A stretch of 64,000 bases of DNA from Piezodorus guildinii (GCA_023052935.1 CM041295.1:24261575-24325574), one strand, 5' to 3'; shown: positions 30,940-42,710, numbered from the stretch's first letter. Translations and numbers: made by a program. Notes: generated by a model not told the origin, from the letters alone.

Positions 30940-31410
30940 GAAAAGGATCTATTAATTTGAATTAAACTCACTATATTGATGTAAAATTAAATGGGATCGA
31001 AATAACGTATAATGTATAAAATTTATGGTTTAAATCATAAATTTTTAAATATTTGTCCCCTACTGTAAATAATTAACTGTTACAGATTGTTAGAATTAAG
31101 ACGAAATCGGAGAATATAAAATAATTTATAACTAAATCAAGGAGAAAAGAGCTAAAAAATGTTAAGATTTTAGAGAAAAACGTTTTCTTGCATAAAAAGT
31201 TGTATAAGGTAATGCAGAGTCACAAAAGGGCATAAATGGGGGTAATTTTTGTAGATAATAATTTTTATTGTTTAATTATTTAATCGGAAATAAATGTTCC
31301 CAATGAAACAATATAATTCTTTTATCACGTTTATGTTTCTTTGAATCTTGATATCAAGAAGGGAGCTAAGTGAAAATTGTGTGTTGCACGCACCATATTT
31401 TTCCTGGGAT
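30940..31410 (+). repeat. REP1 fragment including the right terminus
   Basis: Interior TTAAACTCACTATATTGATG, then the terminal AGCTAAGTGAAAATTGTGTG followed by TTGCACGCACCATATTTTTC. Confidence 0.65.
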
Positions 31411-31699
31411 TGTTTTATAAAACCAAAATCGATTAATTATTGGCTTAAAATTGATAAGATCAATCCAGATTCTCGGCTGTGAACCATTTTCTTTCGTTGC
31501 CTGACACCTATGAAGTTAGAACCTTTACTCAAAAAGCAGAAATCCTAACCTCCCTCTTAATGGGTCGATCGATAGCCATATCTCATCTCTCAATAGCACT
31601 TGAAAATTTTCCATGTAAATTACTCCATCCAAACTTTGATATCTTTTTAAACTTACTTTTATCAAATCTTAATAAACATCTAGTCTAATAAAATTATAA
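31411..31699. other. Unassigned AT-rich sequence
   Basis: A 69-codon frame at 31479 has no recognisable domain. Confidence 0.35.
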
Positions 31700-32195
31700 A
31701 AATATCTTAAAATTTAGATACAATAGTATACAAGTACAGTTTTTATACATTGTTTACATTAATTCTTATTTACAGAATATATTCTTTTACTTTCACTAAC
31801 CTACATATGAAAAATATATTCAAGGAAAGCATTATGATCGTGAAAATTATCAAATTACAGTCTTCAACGGAATTACGAATTTAATGGTCAGTAAAATCCA
31901 AATGACCAAATTCCACCAAACAATGTGTGTATATTTCTGTCTCTGGGTCTTTGTATGAGTGGTAAGTCTAGCACGGAAGATATGTTTGGCCTTTTCCAAA
32001 AGAAGATTGATTAATTTCACTTTCACACCTTACAACGTTTCTGCCTCTAGGACCATTTTCAAGTATCTGTGAAACAATTATATTTTTATGATATATCTAT
32101 ATTTTTTACATCTCATTTTAAATTTAAATTAATTATTGTATCAATTATTGTTGTATGGATTTAATAAAATATGATGACTCTTAAAAAATGAGTTT
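31700..32195 (+). repeat. Segmental duplication block B, copy 1
   Basis: Nearly identical to 32880-33350: GTACAGTTTTTATACATTG, a REP1-like segment CTTTCACTAACCTACATATG...GCATTATGATCGTG, and the left arm of an HH-F motif (CCTTACAACGTTTCTGCC). Confidence 0.9.
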
Positions 32196-32217
32196 TTATA
32201 TATATATACATAAAATA

Positions 32218-32868
32218 ATTGGGATTATGAATACTTCGGAAATCATTCCTCTTGAGACATGTTCTTTTTACCTTCACTTTTACCTGTATATGAAATATAT
32301 AATAAGAGAAAGTATTGCGAACGTAAAAATTTTCTAATTCGAGTTTCCACTAGAAATACACATTTTAGTTTTAACCTGAGTTCAAATGACCAAGCCCCGC
32401 AAATGGTTTATAATTTAAAAAAATATATACATGTATGGGATGTTACTGCGAATTTTTTACGAAATGCGATGAGTCAGAAGCAATGCATTTTAATTTTTTG
32501 TTCACCTTTTAAATTATTATTCTTCTTTTGCTTCTCCCTGTAGTGCCGTATCAGCGCAGGGGAGCGTTTAGCCACCGGCTCCAATCCTCTCTATTCCCAG
32601 CTAGGTTCCTGGCCTGGAGGAAATCTTACCCTCTTCCTCTGCAAAACTTGTCGACGTACTCCAGGTAGGACATCCTTAGTCGCTCCCGAGGCCTTTTCCC
32701 ATCCATGGTTTTTAGGGGATCTCTGTGAGCCTTCATTCTAATAACGTGGCCGAACCACTTCTACTGACGTGTTTGCAGAGTTTCCTTTAACGGCGCAACC
32801 TCCAGTTCCTGGCGTATCCGCTCATTCCGCTCTTCTTGTCTTTCCCACTATTTTTCGCAAGAACTTCA
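32218..32868 (+). repeat. Segmental duplication block A, copy 2
   Basis: Second copy of 29675-30330, with a truncated RTE 3' end (minus strand, about 32515-32865). Here block A is followed directly by block B, whereas about 1.37 kb separates them in copy 1. Confidence 0.9.
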
Positions 32869-32879
32869 TTTCTTTTCAT

Positions 32880-33350
32880 ACCTTAAAATGTAGACACAAT
32901 GGTATACAAGTACAGTTTTTATACATTGTTTACATTAATTCTTATTTACAGAATATATTCTTTTACTTTCACTAACCTACATATGAAAAATATATTCAAG
33001 GAAAGCATTGTGATCGTGAAAATTATCAAATTACAGTCTTCAACGGAAATACGAATTTAATGGTCAGTAAAATCCAAATGACCGAATTCCACCAAACAAT
33101 GTGTGTATATTTCTGTCTCTGGGTCTTTGTATGAGTGGTAAGTCTAGCACGGAAGATATATGTTTGGCCTTTTCCAAAAGAAGATTGATTTATTTCACTT
33201 TCACACCTTACAACGTTTCTGCCTCTAGGGCCATTTTCAAGTATCTGTGAAACAATTATATTTTTATGATATCTCTATATTTTTTACATCTCATTTTAAA
33301 TTTAAATTAATTATTGTATCAAGTATGGATTTAATAAAATATGATGACTC
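32880..33350 (+). repeat. Segmental duplication block B, copy 2
   Basis: Second copy of 31700-32195. Confidence 0.9.
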
Positions 33351-33605
33351 TTTTAAAAAATGAGTTTTTAAAATTGTAATTTTTTGACACTGCTGATGAA
33401 GCGGTTTAAGAGTATATATGGAGAAATAATTGCATGATGGGTTATCATTTTTAGAAAATAACACGATTGACAAAATAATTAATTTAAATGTTAAAATGAG
33501 ATGTACAAAGTACAGAGATATCATAAAATATAAGATACAGTTGTAAGGTGTGAAAGTGAAATAAATCAATCTTCGTTTGGAAACGGCTAAACATACTCTT
33601 ATATC
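33160..33605. mobile_element. HH-F foldback repeat
   Basis: Left arm GGCCTTTTCCAAAAGAAGAT, TTCACTTTCACACCTTACAAC (33165-33215); the right arm is its complement, GTTGTAAGGTGTGAAAGTG and AATCAATCTTCGTTTGG (33540-33600). The left arm on the minus strand contains ACTTGAAAATGGCCC, then GAGGCAGAAACGTTGT, a degenerate hammerhead-like core (CTGATGA replaced by TTGAAAA). Confidence 0.6.
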
Positions 33606-33759
33606 TAACAAAAATTGAACCAAAAGAAAACTGAGGACAATGATGAGAAATTCTAGCACGGAAATCAAAAGTCGTGCAAAACTGAAATTCCATATTTATG
33701 ATAACTAGGAGAGAGTATTTGTAGCGGATGTAATGGATGTTAATAGAAGTATCAATAAC

Positions 33760-34640
33760 ATTTTTACTTTCGCTTACCTTTATATGAAATAAATAGTAAG
33801 GAAAGTATTGCGATCATGAAAAATTTCGAATTCCAGTTTTCAACGGAAATACACGTTTTGGGGTCCCCTGAGTCCAAATGATCAAGTCCCGCAAAAAAGT
33901 CTGTGTGTCCGTGCGTCTATGTGTGGTAAGTCTAGCGCAAAAACGGTAAGTCGTAAGAAACTGAAATTTCATATTTAAGACCACTATACGCCCGAGATGT
34001 TACAGCAACTTTTTCACTAAAATCGGCTGGCCGGAAGTCCTACTTTATCCTATGAATTTAGCACCTTTTTACGATTTTATCAAAAGCGGCTCTAACGATT
34101 TTGATTAAACTCGCTTTATCTATGTAAAATTTAATGGGATTTAATATAATGTAGATTTCATTCTGATTAAAATAGTCTGATGAGGCTTAAATGCAGATAG
34201 ATATTTTAAATTTTCTTCTTCTAAAGTACCTTTAATTTTGTATATTCTATAAACATAACCATATCATCTTATTACCATTGATAAAAAACAAGTAAATATA
34301 CAAGTTGAACGAATTCGATATCCAAATAAAGGAGGAAATTAATTAATTTTTTTTAATGCAATTGTTTCATCGCTTGGCCATTGGATGGCGCTGTCATCGC
34401 CGGACGCTTCAGTGGGTTCATCCTGATTGAAATAGTCTGACAGGGCTTGAATGCCGATAGTTCAAAAATTCTTTCTCTAAAGTACCTTGAATTTAGTATT
34501 TTTTATGAAATTCACTATATCATCTGATTATTAAATCTAAAAAACAGGCAAATATATAAGTTGATTGAATTCGATAACCAACTAAAGGAGATAACTGCAA
34601 AAATATGTTTTTAATGCAATTTTTGTTTTTTAATTTAAGA
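33760..34640 (+). repeat. REP1 copy with partial tandem repeat
   Basis: Ordered landmarks: ATAGTAAGGAAAGTATTGCG, CACGTTTTGGGGTCCCCTG, TCCAAATGATCAAGTCC, GGTAAGTCTAGCGC, ACGCCCGAGATGTTACAGC, ATCGGCTGGCCGGAAGTCC, AACGATTTTGATTAAACTCG. A second partial copy of the 3' part begins near 34410 (CCTGATTGAAATAGTCTGAC). Confidence 0.75.
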
Positions 34641-34647
34641 ACAGTAA

Positions 34648-34653
<6 letters not shown>

Positions 34654-34707
<54 letters not shown>
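34654..34707. repeat. (TA)n microsatellite
   Basis: Alternating TA linking REP1 to an inverted REP1 segment. Confidence 0.95.
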
Positions 34708-34714
<7 letters not shown>

Positions 34715-34818
34715 ACATAGATAAAGCGAGTTTAATCAAAATCGTTAGAGCCGCTTTTGATAAAATCGTAAAAAGGTGCTAAATGCATAGGATAAAGTAG
34801 GACTTCCGGCCAGCCGAA
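34708..34818 (-). repeat. Inverted copy of 34023-34133
   Basis: Near-perfect reverse complement of the REP1 segment 34023-34133, including GGACTTCCGGCCAGCCGA. The high identity compared with other REP1 copies suggests a local inverted duplication. Confidence 0.85.
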
Positions 34819-35320
34819 GCGTTTATCTCCCTCTCTTTTTATATCTCGCTTAAAAAAATAACAGACAGAAAATAAGCAATCCCTCACAACATTTCACAGC
34901 ACTTACGTTTGCAGGAGTGAGGGAAGGATTTCAAGGTCCCACGCTTAATTATACTTCATTGACAAGCTCTGTGCAAGAGTGCAAACAATTTTCTGCTGTG
35001 AATTGCACGGAGGTGTTTACACAAGTGAAGGAGTCTGAGATCACCAGCTTCACGATGAGGCAGTCAGTGTTTTGCCGTTCCTTGACAGTCCTCTTTATGG
35101 AAATATCATAAATTTTTATTTCTATTATAGTTGTCAGATTAGTATAATCAGGTGTAATGGATCATCATTTCCTAGCGGAAGATAATCGAGTCAGAGGACC
35201 TAGTGGCGTAGCAAACCTTCACAGACAGTGATTTGGATATATTGCAGGTAATTCATTCTTTAAATAATAACAAGATTTTATTATTTTTTTACTGCCTCCT
35301 ATCGAATATGAAATACTAGC
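34819..35320. other. Non-repetitive, moderately GC-rich block
   Basis: It does not match any other repeat in the window. Contains a 64-codon frame (34917-35111) with several cysteines and no recognisable domain. TTTGCAG precedes it (34914) and ATTGCAG|GTAATTC occurs at about 35247, both splice-like. It could be a noncoding or terminal exon of a host gene or a transposon leader. Evidence is thin. Confidence 0.25.
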
Positions 35321-35610
35321 TGTAACCCGCGGCTTTGCTCACGCCTGTTTCATTTTTAGTAAATGTATATGCATTTATGGTAATAATAACTATAATAAGT
35401 ATAAGTAATCAAAATATTTTTATGCACAATGAACAAAGTATTGCATTTAATGTCATATTTTAATTGTATTCCGTCAAATCCACGATAGCTTACCAATATA
35501 AGTGGGGATACCCATAATTACTCAAAACGTTTTAAATTTTAGTTTCGATTTTCTATCATGAATATGTATAATTATAGTATTTTATTAGTTAGAAGAACTA
35601 TCTCTTCTTT

Positions 35611-35621
<11 letters not shown>

Positions 35622-35701
<80 letters not shown>
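35622..35701. repeat. (TA)n microsatellite
   Basis: About 80 bp of alternating TA. Confidence 0.95.
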
Positions 35702-35703
<2 letters not shown>

Positions 35704-36041
35704 TTAGATAGGTATATAAGTTTAGCCGCAAAACGATTAGTCTTTTGAAACCGAAATTTAATATTTAATACGCTTATTTGACTGCAATGTTACAGAAACT
35801 TTTTCAACAAAATCGACGAACCAGAAGAGCCACTTTATACCGTGCATTATGCACCTTTTTTTCTAGAGAACAACACCTCTTGCGATTTTGATTAAATCGT
35901 TATATCAATTTAATACCATCTGCCACCTTCTGGGGTAGTTAAAGTAGTATAGTTAGTATAGCTAGAAAAAGTCATTCATCCCATATGTTCATTGCAAATG
36001 AAAAAAAAAAATTATAATAATAATATATACTAAACATATAT

Positions 36042-36094
<53 letters not shown>
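35702..36094 (+). repeat. Tandem duplication, copy 1 (REP1-derived)
   Basis: Unit of 393 bp: ACTTAGATAGGTATATAAG, GCCGCAAAACGATTAGTC, ATCGACGAACCAGAAGAGCC, GCCACCTTCTGGGGTAG, TTCATCCCATATGTTC and a terminal (TA)n run (36038-36094). The next unit is almost identical; the only clear difference seen is a small indel after AGAAGAGCC. Confidence 0.93.
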
Positions 36095-36096
<2 letters not shown>

Positions 36097-36424
36097 TTAG
36101 ATAGGTATATAAGTTTAGCCGCAAAACGATTAGTCTTTTGAAACCGAAATTTAATATTTAATACGCTTATTTGACTGCAATGTTACAGAAACTTTTTCAA
36201 CAAAATCGACGAACCAGAAGAGCCCTTTATACCGTGCATTATGCACCTTTTTTTCTAGAGAACAACACCTCTTGCGATTTTGATTAAATCGTTATATCAA
36301 TTTAATACCATCTGCCACCTTCTGGGGTAGTTAAAGTAGTATAGTTAGTATAGCTAGAAAAAGTCATTCATCCCATATGTTCATTGCAAATGAAAAAAAA
36401 AAATTATAATAATAATATATACTA

Positions 36425-36430
<6 letters not shown>
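36095..36430 (+). repeat. Tandem duplication, copy 2
   Basis: Repeats 35702-36037 and again runs into a (TA)n tract (36427-36510). Confidence 0.93.

Positions 36431-36510
<80 letters not shown>
36427..36510. repeat. (TA)n microsatellite
   Basis: About 80 bp of alternating TA. Confidence 0.95.
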
Positions 36511-36513
<3 letters not shown>

Positions 36514-36529
36514 AAAATAATAATAACAA

Positions 36530-37066
36530 CCTTGATCACATTCATACCTATTTGCAATATTTACAAACTGCCCCTGGGATCACCGAATCAAATCCTAGAT
36601 CCACTAGTGGATGTCGAGGCACAATGCCAGGAGATCCCAGCGCCTCTTATTGAGCAGCGTTACTGGTTTTGAGAGGAAGTGGAGGCTGAGTGAGGGTGCT
36701 GGAGCCACATACACTCAGGGCATGAGTGGAGAAGTTGGCCGTTGCCAGCACTCTAATTGCATATTTACAAGAGATCTCTGGGCCACTGCTGCTTCAGTCT
36801 ATGAGGAGGGTTATAGGAACGATTGGAAATAGATAGGGATTGTGCCAAGGGATTAGGAAGGTGACTAAGCTTCTAATGGAAATAGAGAATTTTGACGGGA
36901 TTAGATCAAGGGCAAATGGGATGTCAGGTCATGGTGTCAGGTTTCGTTGGTGACATAGTACGGGGCATCGAATATTGTTCCAAGGACTTTAGACTGAAAG
37001 GATTGGGATACGTTTAATATTCTAAAAAATTTCTGTTCCCATAGTTCAAGTCCGTAGGTCCAAATG
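36530..37066 (-). mobile_element. Jockey 3' fragment
   Basis: On the plus strand, GGGCCACTGCTGCTTC, GGATAGGGATT-type and AGTTCAAGTCCGTAGGTCC segments match 61140-61460, the reverse complement of the Jockey ORF2 C-terminus. The frame is broken. Confidence 0.8.
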
Positions 37067-37760
37067 GGTAAAAATTGAATGAGCTTTAATATCAAGGAGG
37101 TTTTATTTTCTTTGAAACAGTTTTACTTGGATAACGATCTTTTAAATTTCCATTTCCTAAGTATATTTAATCGTATAGATCTTAAAAAATTAAACATTTC
37201 TTATTGTTAGCATTGATAAAGATGAAGGAATTTAACATACAACTTAACTAGAACAAAAAAAAAAAATAAATAATAATAATCTATTTAAAATAAAGCATTT
37301 TGTACATTTTTACGATTTTCTCAAAAAACAGCTCAAATCATTTTGATTAAACTTGCTATATAGGTTTAAAATTTAATGGGTTTTAATATCATGTAGGCTT
37401 CATTCTGATTAAAATAGTCTGATAGTACTCGAATGACTAAAAATAAATTGATATTTTACCTTCTTGTTACAATTTAAATGAATTTTATATCAATGTTAAG
37501 AAGGAAAGAACAAAAAATCTTTTTTATTGTAAATAATCTTTTATAAGCATAATAATATTTTTCTAAACATAAATGTAGTATATATGTAACAAATTTGTAT
37601 GATGAAAGGGGATAAAACTAAGAATTGTTGTCAATAATAATAAATAATTTCTTTTGTTAGATTATTTTATCGGAAACACAAGTTTCTATCGGAACTCAAT
37701 TAATGCTTTAACTTTTTTTCTACTCTAACTTTATTTCAAAGTTTTTAAATTAAATTTAAC
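37067..37760 (+). repeat. REP1 copy, interrupted by the preceding Jockey fragment
   Basis: ACGATTTTCTCAAAAAACAG, TTGATTAAACTTGCTATAT, GTAGGCTTCATTCTGATT, AAATAGTCTGATAGTACTC in REP1 order. Confidence 0.65.
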
Positions 37761-39360
37761 CACATAAGTACATGAAACTTTTGTATTGAGCTCACCAATT
37801 TTTTCATAATTAATGATTAAAATAACAATATTCATATAAAAGTCGAAAAATTGGTGCTGAGTTGTAGAAAACAGTTTCAATATTAAAATATGTTTTGTAA
37901 ATTTCGACAAAAAATAATCACTAGTGCTGACTGTATTTATAAATTGATTTGCATATATGCATCTACATATAGAGGGGCATTATCATACTGCGTACGTTTT
38001 ATTAAAATTTGGTCTCTTTTTACATAATAAATGGCATACATAAATTGTTTTTCATTCGTTATTCGCTTTATTTCTTTAAAGTGTTCGTTCCGTTAATGTT
38101 AAAATACGATATTGCAAGACAATATACGTAAATAATCGCGTATTTCAATTATTTCATTTGATTTTCAGGATAAAAATAAAGTATATTTGTTTTCGTTTAG
38201 CAGCATAATAAGCGGTAAAAGTTTTTAAGCCTTCTATCAAGTTTCCATTAAAGTATTAGCGAATAATCTAGAAGCAAAAATCTTAAACCTTACTCTCTTC
38301 AAAATACCTTAAACGAATGTATTCGCTTTATAATAATTTTTCTGAAATTCTGAGCTTTTTAGCGGTTTGTTATATATCTGTTTTAATATTTGTTATTTGC
38401 GGGCACGTACTTCGATCGAAAAATATAATTATCAAATATAAAATATAGTTATTATTATTATTTAAAAAATTTAAAGAAGGGTTTAAAAATTTTGATAAAG
38501 CCTCTGTAGGACTACCAATCGGTGGAGCCATGTCAGTTAATCTCAGTGGTATTTATTTAAATGACCTAATTAATAAAAATAATTATCTTTTTTTATGCTT
38601 TATTTCATTATTAAATGATTTTATATTTACTCTTTTCTTATCATTGCTAATAAGTATAATTAGTTAATTATTTCAAATAGTACTTTCTAAAAATTTAATT
38701 TAAGCCTAGTCCGACTATTTCAATGGGGATAAAACCTACATGATATTAAATATCATTTAGTTTTACGTTGATAAATCGAGTTATATGAAAATGGATAAAG
38801 CTGTTTAAAAAATAAAATAAATATCATAAAAATTGTTTACACATTTTGGATAGATATAAAGTGACACTTCTAGTTCTTCGATTCTTGATGAAAAGTTTTT
38901 GACTTTTCGATTTTGAACTAAACTTACCTCAAACAGACATTTTTGGGATCTTCTGAGTCCAAATGATCAAATTTGGACTCATAATACTCCAAAACTTCTA
39001 TTTTATAACCTTTTGTGTATGTATTAGTTGTACAAAACAAAGATTTACAATTTTCTTTTTATCAAAATCGTCTCCACTACTATCCAAACATTTCTGCTAA
39101 CACGTTGGAACTTTTCCATTACCCCGGAAAAGAACTTCCCATCTTTGGAATTGATGGAAGTCAAAAAACGCATTTTCTAATTTCTGAGTCCCGTCTTCTA
39201 TCACGTGATTAGTCTAAAAAAAAGACAATCCGGGTCTCTTCCGATAGACCAAAGATGGCTTCATTATGCATTGCACATATCTGGTTACAAAACGATTCGG
39301 AATTGATGGTTTCTTCAGGATTTAAGTGGCTGAAGTATATCAAACAGGGGGGGGGGGCAA
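37761..39360. other. AT-rich sequence, partly REP1-like
   Basis: At about 38700-38960 minus-strand REP1 traces occur (AGTCCGACTATTTCAATG, ACCTACATGATATTAAAT). The remainder, including 38470-38580, holds nothing recognisable. A run of G lies at 39347-39357. Confidence 0.35.
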
Positions 39361-41192
39361 TGGTTATAAGTCTAGCGCATTAGTCTACCACGCTGAACAT
39401 TGTTCGAATCCTAGTCCCGGAGGACTTTTATATGATTAAGAGGCGATTCACTCACAACTTCCCCTTGAGTATGTGAAACCCGTCAGCCATCTGGTAGCTA
39501 TCCAAAACAGTAGACGTAGGCAGAGATGGGCAAAATCGCATTCGGATATACGAATACGAATGCATTCGGGAAGATCGAGTTTTGAAAATACGAATACGAA
39601 TGCAATCATATTTCAAAAAAGAATACGAATGCATTCGTATTTCGAAAAAATATAGGAATACGAATATACTCACAGATGTAGACAGGTATACGCCCGAATT
39701 TCACTGGTATGCAAAGGGATACGGTCATATTCCACTGGTGTGGGCCGTATTCCACTGGTCTAAAAACGTATATGGGCCTGTGTACAAGTCAATATGTGCG
39801 CATTTGCAGGCGTGAATTCGAATGCGGTCTTATAATATCTTATACTAAAAGACATAAAATTTAATATTTATATTTTTTTTTTTTAAATATGATTCAAATA
39901 TTGTTGAAATAACTTCTTTAAATACGAATATCTATTTATTTACATATATCTACTCTCATACAGTTCTTTTCTCTATAATGAAATAATTTAACAAATATTT
40001 CTTAAAATTTATTAATTTGTGGAAAATGAAAAACATTAATGCAGTAATGGGCTTATAAATTATATTAAAAAAGAAAAGAAATATTATCCTTATGATTTAT
40101 TTTTCTTGAGCTTACAATCTTATATATTAAAAGTAAAGTTCAGTAAATATTTTAACTTTGCAAACCAACTATGTAAAAATAAACACTGCGCATTCAAGAA
40201 TAGGTAAAAAGTTGAATTTTAAGCATTTACAGTTGTGTTTAGGTAAACCAGGTATGGAATGACTCATTGGTTTTTCATGATTATGTTTCTATTTTCTAAG
40301 TTTAGAAGTTTGCTATTATTCCAAAACATTGAAAGTTATAATAATAATAAAACTAATTCTTTATAATGAAGTGAAGTAAAGCGCTAATAAAAGTACTTAT
40401 GTAACATTCAAAGCTGTAATTGAGAGTGATGATAACCGCAAAAAAATTTAGTTATTATCGTATATACTATATTAATTTTAATTTATTCTTATTAGTAATT
40501 TGATCTAAAATAAATGCTTTAATCGAAATTCAGTATAATTCTTTTTTCAATGTTCTTTGTTTGAAGATAAGAAGTAATATAAAGCCGCCTCAGAACCACG
40601 GGACATCGGGAACTTTACCATCGGGAATTTTACCATGATACCTGCCCTGGGACTTCGAGCCTATTAAAATATGCTAAATATGTGACAAACTTCTTAGAAA
40701 ATATTGCAAGACTCAAAAGCAGAAGGAAGTCCCTGAATTAATTAAAAACCAACTAAACAATTTTCACAATAGAGTGTAAAAAAATCTAAATGGACTAGGA
40801 ATACTCTTTGCCGTATTACAGATTTTACAGAAAATGTTAAATAATAATGACTTGTACACAGGCCCGTATACGTTTTTAGACCAGTCGAATACGGCCCACA
40901 CCAGTGGAATATGACCGTATCCCTTTGCATACCTGTGAAATTCGGGCGTATACCTGTCCACATCTGTGAGTATATTCGTATTCGTATATTTTTTCGAAAT
41001 ACGAATGCATTCATATTCTTTTTTGAAATACGATTGCATTCGTATTCTTATTTTCAAAACTCGATCTTCCCGAATGCATTCGTATTCGTATATCCGAATG
41101 CGATTTTGCCCATCTCTGGACGTAGGGAACGATGACTGTACCTATACTTCGCGGCCAAGGGCATCCACGACCTATCGTGCCAATCAGAAAAG
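39361..41192 (+). mobile_element. SINE-A, split by a hAT insertion
   Basis: SINE segments are 39361-39520 and 41119-41192. The head is diverged (TCTAGCGCATTAGTC, B box GTTCGAATCCTAGTCCC), then GATTCACTCACAACTTCCCC and CAGTAGACGTAGG. After the insertion the body resumes GACGTAGGGAACGATGACTG and ends CCTATCGTGCCAATC. The SINE is older than the hAT insertion. Confidence 0.88.
39521..41118. mobile_element. Non-autonomous hAT element with long inverted repeats
   Basis: Perfect 8-bp TSD GACGTAGG (39513-39520 and 41119-41126), the hAT superfamily length. Ends are CAGAGATGGGCAAAATCGC, consistent with hAT termini (CAGxGxTGGGC). The inverted repeats are about 270 bp each (39521-39790 and 40849-41118) with few mismatches; they hold repeated ATACGAATGCATTCG-like palindromes. 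The 1.06-kb centre is AT-rich, without a transposase frame. Length is 1598 bp. Confidence 0.95.
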
Positions 41193-41793
41193 AAGGGTAT
41201 GAAACCAAACCTAATTCAGGAGCCAAAAAACTAATCATTTCTTGATGAGTTGGAGTCTTTGAATGTTGTGTTACTTCTCCTTAATCGTGCTACTGTCCAG
41301 TCTAATGGGATCACAAAGTATCCTCTTCTCATCACAAGCAAGAATTCTGGACAGAATAGGGTCGTCTTTGTTACGACAAAGAAGTCTAGCACAAAATGCA
41401 TTACGTTTAATGAGTAAAACCCCAACTCAAGCTTTCTTACCTTTTCGGTATATAGGTGGTATGGTCGATTCGCTAAGAATATGTTTCCTGCAAGTTTTCG
41501 AAAAGTTGTCCTGGGGTTTTCCTCCATCAACGAGGGAGTCCTTCTAACTAATAACAATTATGATTTACTAAGGTTACGTTTTCCTGCATGTTCTCGAACA
41601 TTTTTTTTTTTTTTTTTTTTCGAACAACGATTTTTTTCTTTCTTCAAAGCCCACATATCATCGTCATAGAGAGATGAAGTCCATGTAACAAGTAACAATT
41701 ATGATTTGCTAAGGTTATGTTTTTTTTATTCCCTCTCCCTCACATTGTTTAATCGCGATGTTAGGAGTTTTGTTATTATAGTGTGGTTATATA
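41193..41793. other. Unassigned sequence
   Basis: Two overlapping open frames of 94 and 108 codons on opposite strands lack recognisable domains. A direct repeat of about 30 bp (ACAATTATGATTTACTAAGG and ACAATTATGATTTGCTAAGG) occurs at 41550 and 41695. Splice-like or coding assignment is not supported. Confidence 0.3.
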
Positions 41794-42710
41794 ATGGTTT
41801 AATGTTTCACATGAAATGTCCGTTTTTATAGTTTCTGAAATACATAAAGGATTTTGCAGGTCTCTGTTGTTTTCGTCCGAATGTTTACATATTTAAAGTA
41901 ACATTACTAATCCCTACCTTTGCATATAAACATTAGCGTCCCAATCAATTACCCACTTTTTAGTATACCTCCAAATATGAACATGGAAACATTTCGAGTA
42001 ATATTTTTTTACGAGTTTAAACTAGGCCATTCAGCAGCTGAGGCCGCTAGAAATATTTGCAAGGCGTTTGGGGAAGGGAATGTTAATGAACGGACCATTC
42101 GCCGTTGGTTTGCTAAGTTTTCAGCTGAGGATACCGACTTGGAAAACTTGCCCCGTGGAAGACCTCCGTCCGTAATAGACAACGATGTCCTCAAACATAA
42201 AGTAGAAGGAAACCCCTATAAAACAGTTAAAAGACTCTCAGCAAAAACTAAATGCAAGTGCATCTACCGTTTCCAGACATTTAAAGTGTATTGGGAAAGT
42301 AAAAAAGCTTGATACATGGGTACCTCATGATCTCACTGAGCGGTAGCAAGACCCCATGTTTCAAAACATACCGTGCAAAAATTGAAAGAACTGAGCTACG
42401 AAGTTCTTCTGCACCCACCATATTATCCCGACTTGTCTCCAACAGATTACCACCTGTTCAGGAATTTAGACAACTTCGTCAAAGGAAAACTTTTTGAAAA
42501 TGATGATCAAGTGAAAAGTGCGTTTTCAGATTTTGTTTCACTTCAAAGCTCAGAGTTTTTAGTTCGGGGATAAAAAAGTTGGTGTCACGTTAGGAAAAAT
42601 GTGTAGAAAAAGAAGGCAAATACTTCCAATAATATTATCTTGTTTTCATATCGTATTTGTAATGAAAATCCTTTACCTTGAAAACGGACATTTCATGTGA
42701 CACAACCCAA
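41794..42710 (+). mobile_element. Mariner element, internally deleted
   Basis: The right inverted repeat ends TTTCATGTGACACAACCCAA followed by TA; the left contains TTTCACATGAAATGTCCG. The transposase relic starts at 41977: METFRVIFFYEFKLGHSAAE, then NERTIRRWFAKFSAED and LPRGRPPSV, a paired-like helix-turn-helix and linker. A deletion joins the WVPHDLT-type region to HVSKHTVQKLKEL; the first and second catalytic aspartates are lost. The third is kept in PDLSPTDYH. The length of 917 bp fits a deletion derivative. Confidence 0.9.

Noticed and set aside
39452..39815. Overlapping frames on both strands in the hAT arms, mirrored at 40742-41238
   Set aside because: They arise from the palindromic ATACGAAT-rich inverted repeats; the same peptides appear on both strands of both arms.
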